From contig JAITFV010000125.1 in assembly GCA_031281115.1 (NCBI GenBank), positions 1 to 13,258 of the forward strand: a stretch of 13,258 bases of DNA, read 5' to 3'. This document shows positions 1 through 5,059 of the stretch, piece by piece. Position 1 is the first letter of the stretch. Each line of letters opens with the position of its first letter. Source of the stretch: Oscillospiraceae bacterium (GTDB lineage Bacteria; Bacillota; Clostridia; Oscillospirales; Ruminococcaceae). The position numbers and the translations under genes were made by a program. The notes beneath the pieces were generated by a model that saw only the letters and a list, made by a program, of their open reading frames with translations, was not told the origin of the DNA and ran no database searches.

Positions 1-25
1 CTCGTAGTCGCTTGCGGAGATTTCT

Positions 26-526
26 TCAAAGCCGTGAGAACGGGGAGGTAGTATGATGGTTTGCACAGTTTTGTATTTTACCTCCTTCATATTTGGGGTT
101 GAACATATAATGCATAACATCTTCGATGCGAGCGAGGAATTCATTCCCAAGTCCTGCATCAATTATAATATCAATGCGATGTAAGTTTTGTTTCATCCAC
201 GGTTTAATATTCGCATGATTCAATCCGTGATTCTTCATTGATGGGTCGCGTAAAATACTTTTGCTTAGTGTACTCATTGCACTTCCGGGATTATAATGTT
301 GCGATGAGAACCGAGCATTTGAATTCTTGCCGACTTTTCCGATTTTAAGAAACTGTCCGTTGTGTACAAAAGTATATATTGCCATCTTACCTTGTGGCAA
401 TGTTTTTGACCTGTGGGGAACACCTAAATCTTGAATGTAGTATTGTCCCTCTTTAATTGGGTGTTTTTTGGTGTCGAAAATACTTTTAAATATTTCCTCG
501 ATTTGTTTTACATAGCTTGTTGACAT
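26..526 (-). CDS. GIY-YIG-like nuclease family protein
   Basis: A 166-residue protein with what looks like a GIY-YIG/T5orf172 core. An AIY strand lies at 49-51 and a KIG strand at 61-63, followed by an arginine (R72, in NARF) on the first helix and a candidate metal-binding glutamate (E135, in IEDVMHYMFNP). This spacing fits the family fold, whose members cut DNA using one metal ion; activity here is inference. The frame stays open nine codons further upstream, but I chose the ATG at 526 because a GGAGGT ribosome site sits 6 nt before it. It lies 16 nt after the stop of the gene at 543-1244, so the two probably share the promoter at 1342-1370. Base composition is much more AT-rich than the phage genes nearby. 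No regulatory, membrane or export signal is visible. Alternative: an inactive GIY-YIG-fold DNA-binding protein. Confidence 0.7.
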   Translation of the reverse strand: MSTSYVKQIEEIFKSIFDTKKHPIKEGQYYIQDLGVPHRSKTLPQGKMAIYTFVHNGQFLKIGKVGKNSNARFSSQHYNPGSAMSTLSKSILRDPSMKNHGLNHANIKPWMKQNLHRIDIIIDAGLGNEFLARIEDVMHYMFNPKYEGGKIQNCANHHTTSPFSRL

Positions 527-542
527 ACTTCTACCTCCATCA

Positions 543-1244
543 TTAAATTTCATCTATTACTTCCCAGCGATTTAAAAATTTTGTAACCTCCTTTACTTTT
601 TTATCGGCATTTTTTTTAACATTATAATAATCGTAAGCTTTATCACCTTTAACATTGAAATTAAAAATTAATTTGTTCGGTTTATCTTTCTCTATGCTCT
701 CTATTAAATCTTCTCTGGAGTTTTCCCTTTCATAGTCTTTATACTCGCCAACTTCAGAGGGGGTCATAAAAAAGAAATTAAAATTCCCATTTATGTCTTT
801 CATGGAAAATATACATAAATCATAACTTCCGCCTAACACTTCATTTATATCAATCCTGTGCATACCGATTTCTATTTTTTCTTTTTTAAGGTAGGTAGTA
901 TTAGAGTGATTAAACTTTAAAACGATTGCACTTTCTCTGTTAGAATTAAACCTTTTAATCTCTATGACACTTATAATTTTCCTCTCTTCTTCCCCATTTT
1001 TTATCGTGGTTATTTCCTTTTTTATTATTTCCACTTTATAATCAGGTTCAGGGAAATGCTTTCTGATTTCTTTTATTGCCTCTTTCATTGCTTCATTTCT
1101 TGACATCTTATCATTAAAATTTTCGCCATCCTCTTTTAATTCGTTTTCAGATAAAAATGCTTGTTTATTCAGTTTTTCGACAGTTTCTTCCAAAACTAAA
1201 ACTCGATTCATTAAATCAAGAATGATTTTTTCATAATGGTTCAA
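543..1244 (-). CDS. unknown coiled-coil protein, first gene of AT-rich pair
   Basis: I do not recognise this 233-residue protein. Residues 1-35 form a heptad-like helix rich in L, E and K, consistent with a coiled coil. A charged linker follows to about 60. Residues 65-180 look like a compact alpha/beta domain with alternating strands (YKVEIIKK, ERKIISVIEIKRF, ESAIVLKF, YDLCIFSMKD, NFNFFFMTPSEV). The pair 'YDLCIFSMKD ... FFFMTPSEV' faintly recalls PD-(D/E)xK nuclease-fold proteins, but I see no convincing catalytic set. The C terminus is basic. The start is TTG at 1244, preceded by GAGAGGG at 6 nt; the first ATG would remove 11 residues of the helix. It is AT-rich (roughly two-thirds A/T) and is the first gene after a consensus promoter and a leader dyad, with the GIY-YIG-like gene downstream. 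A cargo or defence role is only a guess from the partner and base composition. Confidence 0.6.
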   Translation of the reverse strand: MNHYEKIILDLMNRVLVLEETVEKLNKQAFLSENELKEDGENFNDKMSRNEAMKEAIKEIRKHFPEPDYKVEIIKKEITTIKNGEEERKIISVIEIKRFNSNRESAIVLKFNHSNTTYLKKEKIEIGMHRIDINEVLGGSYDLCIFSMKDINGNFNFFFMTPSEVGEYKDYERENSREDLIESIEKDKPNKLIFNFNVKGDKAYDYYNVKKNADKKVKEVTKFLNRWEVIDEI

Positions 1245-1266
1245 TTGAAGCCCTCTCTTTCTTTAT

Positions 1267-1297
1267 GTGTCGGCGATGCATAATGTATCGCCGACAC
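1267..1297 (-). promoter_or_regulatory. perfect dyad in leader of AT-rich pair
   Basis: GTGTCGGCGAT (1267-1277) is followed 9 nt later by its exact reverse complement (1287-1297); on the plus strand the pairing can extend inward to a 3-nt loop with one G-T pair. It lies between the promoter at 1342-1370 and the ribosome site of the gene starting at 1244. No T-run follows on either strand, so a terminator is unlikely. A repressor operator or a leader hairpin next to the ribosome site are the two simple readings. Confidence 0.6.
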
Positions 1298-1341
1298 CAA
1301 AAGACGTTTTTGCTTTTCGGTTTGCTTTTTGATGTTCTTGT

Positions 1342-1370
1342 ATTATAGCACGCAACGAGCGATTTGTCAA
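1342..1370 (-). promoter_or_regulatory. consensus sigma-A promoter for AT-rich pair
   Basis: On the minus strand a perfect -35 TTGACA (1365-1370) is separated by 17 bp from a perfect -10 TATAAT (1342-1347). Transcription would start near 1335 and read through the leader dyad into 1244-543 and 526-26. Confidence 0.8.
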
Positions 1371-1683
1371 TAGATTTCAATAAATTTCTCTGTTTTGCAC
1401 AAATGTTCTATTTGCTTTTTTGGACATCGCGTAGAGGATACGGACATCTGTGTATTCTACATGATGAGTTTTTATGCAATATAAAACAAATACCCGAAGA
1501 TTTATAAGCGACGGATTTGACAAGTCTTATAATACTGTAAAATAATTGATTTTCGTGAAAGCTGCACAAAAATCTCCGCAAGTTTCAAAAGTTACTCGAA
1601 GTTACTATATACCAGTTTTGGAAAGCTACAGAAATCTTGTGCAATATGCCTATAAAGTGGCTACCGGACAGCGTTTGTAACCC
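1371..1683. other. gene-free AT-rich spacer
   Basis: No credible gene is visible on either strand. It holds a 13-bp sequence (1570-1582) that is the exact inverse of 11-23, two direct copies of AAGTTACT (1589-1596 and 1599-1606), and three scattered TGCACAA/TTGTGCA words. It separates the divergently transcribed minus-strand pair from the plus-strand small gene at 1737. Confidence 0.5.
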
Positions 1684-1713
1684 TTGACAAGCAACAGCTC
1701 AGCGCGCTATGAT
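1684..1713 (+). promoter_or_regulatory. sigma-A promoter for small gene 1737
   Basis: TTGACA (1684-1689), an 18-bp spacer, then TATGAT (1708-1713). A GGGAGGTGG ribosome site begins at 1723, and the ATG follows at 1737. Confidence 0.75.
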
Positions 1714-1736
1714 GTAAGCATAGGGAGGTGGCTGTT

Positions 1737-1904
1737 ATGAAAAAAGAAACGAACATAATAACCGAAATCCCCGCCGAAGCTATAGAAAAACTGGCGAGGT
1801 GCTTACTGCCGGAAATACAAAAATACTTTGAAAGTGAAGAAGGCAAGCGGGAATTCGAGGAATGGAAACTTAAAAATGCTAATCAAGCCGTAAAAGCGGC
1901 GTAA
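1737..1904 (+). CDS. 55-residue charged helical protein of a mobile element
   Basis: A small complete gene with a near-perfect promoter, a GGGAGGTGG ribosome site 6 nt before the ATG, and a hairpin after the TAA. The product begins MKKETNIITEIPAEAIEKLA and is almost entirely helical and acidic/basic (LLPEIQKYFESEEGKREFEEWK), with no membrane segment or cysteine pair. Small proteins of this 'IPxEAIEKLARCLLPEIQ' type occur, from memory, in Clostridia conjugative or prophage elements next to recombinases; function is unknown. It stands alone on the plus strand and converges with the minus-strand cluster that ends at 1950. That it has its own strong promoter suggests constitutive expression in the resident state, which is inference. 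Confidence 0.7.
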   Translation: MKKETNIITEIPAEAIEKLARCLLPEIQKYFESEEGKREFEEWKLKNANQAVKAA

Positions 1905-1912
1905 TAGATATA

Positions 1913-1939
1913 GCGGACGGGAGCAAGGCTTCCGTCCGC
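1913..1939. terminator. strong hairpin between convergent genes
   Basis: GCGGACGG (1913-1920) pairs with CCGTCCGC (1932-1939), with extra pairs inside (AGC/GCT). It lies between the TAA at 1904 and the end of the opposing cluster at 1950. There is no good T-run on either side, so intrinsic termination may be weak; it may also protect 3' ends. Confidence 0.5.
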
Positions 1940-1949
1940 ACCTATTACT

Positions 1950-2108
1950 TTATAACCATTCACCGCCGTATGCTCCCTCGTATCCGCGCTCTTTTGCCGC
2001 CATCGGTATCAATGGTAGGCTGACTACCCAAGCCGCCAAAAGGGAAAGTCCAATCTTTAAGCCAAAAGCCAGTAAGCCTACACCGCCTCGTATCAATGCT
2101 GTTTTCAT
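1950..2108 (-). CDS. 52-residue single-membrane-span protein
   Basis: The last of five overlapping minus-strand genes. The product (begins MKTALIRGGVGLLAFGLKIG) has one hydrophobic stretch from about 5 to 35, interrupted by K18, then a short polar tail ending YEGAYGGEWL. It looks like a small inner-membrane protein, possibly with its tail outside or at the surface; I do not recognise a family. The start is firm: a GGAAAGGAGGAG ribosome site ends about 5 nt before the ATG, and this ATG overlaps the TGA of the preceding gene as ATGA (2105-2108). This points to translational coupling with the excisionase cluster. A 1-span protein could be toxin- or holin-like, but nothing in the sequence decides it. 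Confidence 0.6.
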   Translation of the reverse strand: MKTALIRGGVGLLAFGLKIGLSLLAAWVVSLPLIPMAAKERGYEGAYGGEWL

Positions 2109-2290
2109 GTGCGCTCCTCCTTTCCTTTGTTAATCAGTTCCTTATATTCCTCGCTGTTATCGCAGCGCAAAAGGCTCTCTTTTATCGTTTGCCATGCGAT
2201 GGCTATATCCATGTGCGCCCTGTCCACCATTTTGTTTTGCGGCGGCGGGATTGTTTCGTCAAGGGTTCGGATCGCGTCTGTCAGGTTCAT
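2105..2290 (-). CDS. 61-residue unknown soluble protein
   Basis: Fourth gene of the overlapping minus-strand cluster. The protein (MNLTDAIRTLDETIPPPQNK...) is mostly helical: helix about 2-11, a PPP turn, then helices 22-40 and 45-60 ending in a charged tail (EEYKELINKGKEERT). No cysteines or membrane segment. The ATG at 2290 is chosen over a longer frame start because it has GGAGGAGAGGG just upstream and overlaps the previous stop by ATGA (2287-2290). Family not recognised. Its position suggests a maintenance or regulatory accessory of the mobile element; that is inference only. Confidence 0.6.
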   Translation of the reverse strand: MNLTDAIRTLDETIPPPQNKMVDRAHMDIAIAWQTIKESLLRCDNSEEYKELINKGKEERT

Positions 2291-2436
2291 ACCCTCTCCT
2301 CCTCGCCGGGGTATGTATAGAGGTCGGGATGGGTTTCTAAGTGCCATTCGTAGTAGGCGTTTTCTGTTTCAAAAAGGCGGTATCCCTCGCCTATGACATA
2401 GCCCATGTAGCCGCTTCCGGTGTGATAGCCTTTCAT
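2287..2436 (-). CDS. 49-residue aromatic-rich protein
   Basis: Third gene of the overlapping cluster. The short product (begins MKGYHTGSGYMGYVIGEGYR) has eight tyrosines, then an acidic, aromatic stretch (LFETENAYYEWHLETHPDLYTYPGEEE). From memory, Clostridia mobile elements often carry similar 'YHTxxGYMGYV...Y.LFExExxYYE' peptides of unknown role. The ribosome site is weak (GAGG at some distance), but the ATG overlaps the TGA of the preceding gene as ATGA (2433-2436), so translation probably depends on ribosomes arriving from it. A longer frame upstream would run through the preceding gene and is not supported. Confidence 0.55.
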   Translation of the reverse strand: MKGYHTGSGYMGYVIGEGYRLFETENAYYEWHLETHPDLYTYPGEEERV

Positions 2437-2669
2437 ACTCGTAGCACCGCCTCTGCTTTGAATCGCCTTTGACCTTCGCGCTTGCCGTATCGTTTTATGA
2501 GCCATTGTTCATATTTGGCTACGACTGCCGGGTTTTTGGCTGCTTTTTTGCAACTGTAGAGCAAGTCGCGACAAAGTGCGTCTATTTCGTGCTTTGGTAT
2601 GGCGTCAAAATTAAACTTTATCGTTGCCGGTTCCGTTGAAACTACAACCTTTTCAGTTATTTTCGGCAT
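2433..2669 (-). CDS. 78-residue basic protein after excisionase
   Basis: Second gene of the cluster. An N-terminal beta-like half (KITEKVVVSTEPATIKFNFD, 3-22) is followed by helices (PKHEIDALCRDLLYSCKKAAKNP, then VVAKYEQWLIKRYGKREGQRRFKAEAV). The C-terminal half is strongly basic, so nucleic-acid binding is possible. I do not recognise a named family. Its ribosome site is the G9AG tract at 2677-2686 of the overlapping upstream gene, about 6 nt before the ATG, and its first 17 bases overlap the end of that gene. Expression is therefore tied to the excisionase gene, and a change in the G-tract would alter the end of one gene and the ribosome site of the other. Confidence 0.6.
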   Translation of the reverse strand: MPKITEKVVVSTEPATIKFNFDAIPKHEIDALCRDLLYSCKKAAKNPAVVAKYEQWLIKRYGKREGQRRFKAEAVLRV

Positions 2670-2856
2670 GGATTACTCCCCCCCCCTTCGTTTCATACTG
2701 TTTTTCAAAAGCGATTAAATCCTCGGCGCGGATGCGGTAAGTGCTTCCGGCCACTTTGATAGCGGAGAGTTTTTTACTCTTGATCCACTCTCGAACTGTT
2801 ATATTCTTGACGTTGTAGCGTTCGGCGACCTGTTCGCAGGTCAAGAGCTTTTCCAT
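2653..2856 (-). CDS. excisionase/MerR-like helix-turn-helix protein
   Basis: A 67-residue DNA-binding protein of the HTH_17/excisionase type: helix-turn-helix at about 5-27 (LTCEQVAERYNVKNITVREWI), then a basic wing (KKLSAIKVAGSTYRIRAEDL). Such proteins bend DNA to steer recombination toward excision, or act as small repressors. The ATG at 2856 has an ideal AAGGAGG 7 nt upstream; the frame is open 46 codons further back but through the operator region. The last residues (KGGGVIHAENN) come from a G9 tract; with eight Gs the frame would end KGGE-stop, so this C terminus may be recent. It heads the minus-strand cluster and is divergent from the recombinase at 3106, the usual layout for a recombination directionality pair. 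No matching integrase of the tyrosine type is in the window. Confidence 0.75.
   Translation of the reverse strand: MEKLLTCEQVAERYNVKNITVREWIKSKKLSAIKVAGSTYRIRAEDLIAFEKQYETKGGGVIHAENN
2678..2686 (-). repeat. G9 homopolymer tract
   Basis: Nine cytosines on the plus strand (nine Gs in the coding sense) within the last codons of the excisionase-like gene and at ribosome-site distance from the next gene. One base less gives GAG-TAA and ends the first protein early; one more leads to a TAA a few codons later. Confidence 0.8.
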
Positions 2857-2874
2857 GTTTTCGCCTCCTTTTAC

Positions 2875-2903
2875 TTGACTTTTGCTCGGTTTAGTGCTAT
2901 ACT
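2875..2903 (+). promoter_or_regulatory. plus-strand promoter inside the control region
   Basis: TTGACT (2875-2880), 17-bp spacer, TATACT (2898-2903). The spacer contains the left arm of the inverted repeat at 2886-2941, which abuts the -10 box, so a protein bound there would block RNA polymerase. It reads toward the recombinase; no gene starts between it and 3106. Confidence 0.55.
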
Positions 2904-2941
2904 GCGTAGTAACTAATCCTCTCAGCACGGCACTAAACCGA
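2886..2941. repeat. 12-bp perfect inverted repeat, 43-bp spaced
   Basis: TCGGTTTAGTGC (2886-2897) and its exact reverse complement (2930-2941). Corresponding arm positions are 43 bp apart, about four helical turns. It overlaps the promoter at 2875-2903. Probably an operator pair or recombinase accessory site. Confidence 0.7.
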
Positions 2942-2963
2942 AACAAAATGTCCGTTAGACTAC

Positions 2964-3049
2964 ACCCTATTGATAGAGCAGATATGCCTTTCAATAGGGT
3001 TGTTTAATTTCATTTGAAACATATATCACAAATCAAACAACCCTATTGA
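2964..3049. repeat. three-copy recombinase-type repeat before gene 3106
   Basis: TCAATAGGGTTGTTT (2991-3005) is perfectly inverted at 3035-3049, 44 bp apart. A third copy of the shared core ACCCTATTGA lies at 2964-2973 in the same direction as the right arm. The right arm runs into the -35 box of the recombinase promoter (3046-3051). Small serine resolvases commonly bind such sets of sites (res) and repress their own gene from them; that this is res is inference. Confidence 0.6.
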
Positions 3050-3074
3050 CATATAACCTCCGCCGTGATATACT
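3046..3074 (+). promoter_or_regulatory. promoter of serine recombinase gene
   Basis: TTGACA (3046-3051), 17-bp spacer, TATACT (3069-3074). The -35 box overlaps the end of the inverted repeat arm at 3035-3049. The ribosome site AAAAGGAGG and the ATG at 3106 follow. Confidence 0.8.
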
Positions 3075-3105
3075 GGAGGAAACACGGAAAAGGAGGCGGC
3101 GCAAA

Positions 3106-3669
3106 ATGAAAGTGGGCTATGTTCGCGTTTCGACCGAGGAGCAGAACACCATCCGGCAGGAGGTACTGATGCACGACCTCGGCGTCGACAAAATATTTAT
3201 AGACAAGGCAAGCGGTAAGAACACCGCCCGCCGTGAGCTTCAAAATATGCTGGAGTTCGTGCGGGTGGGTGATACTGTCATAGTGGAAAGCTACTCGCGG
3301 CTGGCGCGTTCGACCCGCGACTTGCTCGACATAGTGGAAACGCTGAAAAGTAAGGGCGTGGAGTTCATAAGCAAAAAGGAGTCCATCGACACCTGCACAC
3401 CGGCGGGACGGCTTATGCTGACCATCTTTGCGGGGCTATACCAGTTCGAGCGGGAATGTACGCTGGAACGGCAGGCCGAGGGAATCGCAGAGGCGAAAAA
3501 GGCCGGCAAGTACAAAGGACGCAAGCCGCTCGATGTTGACGCTGACAAGTTCAAAGAACTATACGGAAAATGGAAAGCCGGGCGGATCACCGCCGTAGCG
3601 ATGCAAAAAGAGTTAGGATTGACCGCGCCGACGTTCTACCGGCGCGTGAAAGCATACGAGGGAAAATAA
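3106..3669 (+). CDS. small serine recombinase (resolvase/invertase family)
   Basis: A 187-residue resolvase/invertase-type recombinase, which breaks and rejoins DNA through a serine nucleophile. The catalytic S9 sits in MKVGYVRVST; conserved arginines R7, R65 and R68 (YSRLARST) and the segment GRLMLTIFAGLYQFERE (101-117) leading into the long dimer helix are present. Residues 136-141 (YKGRKP) link to a C-terminal helix-turn-helix (about 150-185: GRITAVAMQKELGLTAPTFYRRVKAY). Its length equals Tn3/Hin-type enzymes, so it lacks the large C-terminal domain of phage serine integrases. The ATG at 3106 has AAAAGGAGG upstream; an open frame beginning earlier runs through the promoter. It is divergent from the excisionase-like gene and directly precedes the terminase, where a small terminase subunit is normally expected. 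Autorepression through the overlapping repeats is likely. Confidence 0.9.
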   Translation: MKVGYVRVSTEEQNTIRQEVLMHDLGVDKIFIDKASGKNTARRELQNMLEFVRVGDTVIVESYSRLARSTRDLLDIVETLKSKGVEFISKKESIDTCTPAGRLMLTIFAGLYQFERECTLERQAEGIAEAKKAGKYKGRKPLDVDADKFKELYGKWKAGRITAVAMQKELGLTAPTFYRRVKAYEGK

Positions 3670-3681
3670 CAAGGCACGGCG

Positions 3682-3714
3682 AAAGCCCCGCTACCGAAAC
3701 AGGAGCGGGGCTTT
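3682..3714 (+). terminator. hairpin after recombinase gene
   Basis: AAAGCCCCGCT (3682-3692) pairs perfectly with AGCGGGGCTTT (3704-3714), 11-bp stem, 11-nt loop, 12 nt after the recombinase stop. The T-run is short, so it may be a partial terminator that separates recombinase from terminase expression. Confidence 0.65.
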
Positions 3715-3748
3715 GTCATGCCGTTTTATATAAACGGGGTGGTGGGTA

Positions 3749-5038
3749 TTGAAAATCAACGTGAAACTGCCGGAGGTTGTCGGCAAAGGGTACGGTACGT
3801 TTTGGAAATACAAAGGCCGCTACCGTGTGTGCAAGGGCAGCCGCGCAAGCAAAAAGTCAAAAACCACCGCGCTCAACACCATAACCCGCATGATGGGACA
3901 CCCGGAAGCGAACACGCTGGTTGTCAGAAAAACATTCCGCACGATAAAGGACTCCTGTTTCACCGAGCTAAAATGGGCCATCAACCGGCTCAGTGTGACG
4001 GCATGGTGGGAGGTCAAAGAATCTCCCCTCGAAATGACATACACCCCCACGGGGCAAAAGATATATTTCCGGGGGCTGGATGACCCGTTGAAAATAACGT
4101 CAATCACGGTCGAGGTCGGGCATTTGTGCTGGCTTTGGATTGAGGAAGCCTACGAAATAACAGACGAGGATGATTTTGATATGTTGGACGAGTCCATCCG
4201 TGGCAACGTGCCGGACGGACTGTTCAAGCAGACGACGCTGACCCTCAACCCGTGGAATGAAAAGCATTGGATAAAGCGGCGGTTTTTCGACAGGGAAAAC
4301 GAAAAGGTACTGGCAATGACGGTCGACTACCGCTGCAATGAATTCTTAGACGATGACGACCGGGAATTATTCGAGGACATGAGGGCGCGGAACCCGCGCC
4401 GCTACAAAGTGGCGGGGCTTGGCGAGTGGGGCATCGTTGACGGCTTGATTTATGAGAACTGGCACGAAGCGAGGGAGGAACCGTTCGACCCGCAGGAAAT
4501 AGCCAAGCGCAAGGGCGTTGTTTCGGCGTTTGGTTTGGACTTCGGCTACACCGCCGACCCCTCGGCTTTGTTCTGCGGGCTGGTGGATAGAGCCGCAAGA
4601 GTGATTTATGTTTTTGATGAGTTCTACGAAAAGGCTCTGACCAACACCCAAATAGCTGCGAAAATAAAAAACATGGGCTACGCAAAGGAACGGATCATCG
4701 CCGACAGCGCGGAGCCGAAAAGCATAGAGGAACTCCGGCAGCTCGGACTGCACCGCGTCGCCGGGGCGCAAAAAGGCAAGGACAGCGTCGTCCACGGCAT
4801 CCAACGGCTGCAAAACTATAAAATCATAATCCACCCAACCTGTGTGAACTTCCTGACCGAGATTGGGAACTACACATGGGCGAAGGATAAATTCGGCAAC
4901 GGCACCAACACGCCGATAGACGACTTTAATCACTTAATGGACGCCATGCGCTATGCGCTGGAGGGCGTAATGAAACAGGGCGCGATGCTCGGAGAGTCCA
5001 GCGACACGCTGGCGAAGGGCAGTTACTGGCGCAAATAA
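3749..5038 (+). CDS. terL: phage terminase large subunit (PBSX family)
   Basis: A complete 429-residue TerL, the ATP-driven motor and nuclease that packages phage DNA into proheads. The N-terminal ATPase has a Walker A-like segment GSRASKKS (30-37), a Walker B with the catalytic acids in CWLWIEEA (E132/E133), and a coupling motif TLNPWN (165-170). The C-terminal RNase H-like nuclease shows D264 (GLDFGYTADPS), D319 (IIADSAEP) and the D391/D398 region (IDDFNHLMDAMRYA). All core motifs are present and the length is normal, so the gene looks intact. The start is TTG at 3749 after GGGGTGGTGG; no better start exists. It is followed 21 nt later by the truncated portal gene. No small terminase subunit is seen; the recombinase occupies that place. 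With capsid genes absent, it has no obvious packaging partner in this window. Confidence 0.92.
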   Translation: MKINVKLPEVVGKGYGTFWKYKGRYRVCKGSRASKKSKTTALNTITRMMGHPEANTLVVRKTFRTIKDSCFTELKWAINRLSVTAWWEVKESPLEMTYTPTGQKIYFRGLDDPLKITSITVEVGHLCWLWIEEAYEITDEDDFDMLDESIRGNVPDGLFKQTTLTLNPWNEKHWIKRRFFDRENEKVLAMTVDYRCNEFLDDDDRELFEDMRARNPRRYKVAGLGEWGIVDGLIYENWHEAREEPFDPQEIAKRKGVVSAFGLDFGYTADPSALFCGLVDRAARVIYVFDEFYEKALTNTQIAAKIKNMGYAKERIIADSAEPKSIEELRQLGLHRVAGAQKGKDSVVHGIQRLQNYKIIIHPTCVNFLTEIGNYTWAKDKFGNGTNTPIDDFNHLMDAMRYALEGVMKQGAMLGESSDTLAKGSYWRK

Positions 5039-5059
5039 AACAAGGTGGTGAGCTTATAC

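Noticed and set aside
1589..1606. Two copies of AAGTTACT in tandem
   Set aside because: Only 8 bp each and two copies; too short to count as an iteron or CRISPR repeat.
1661..1846. 61-codon minus-strand frame over the small gene at 1737
   Set aside because: It lies opposite a gene with promoter and ribosome site, and has a composition typical of an antisense shadow.
2109..2396. Plus-strand frames of 74 and 95 codons over the small-gene train
   Set aside because: No ribosome site and antisense to overlapping genes with strong start signals.
4367..4933. 188-codon open frame on the minus strand inside the terminase gene
   Set aside because: It is antisense to a clearly real TerL, has no ribosome site, and its translation has no family-like pattern; GC-rich genes produce such shadows.
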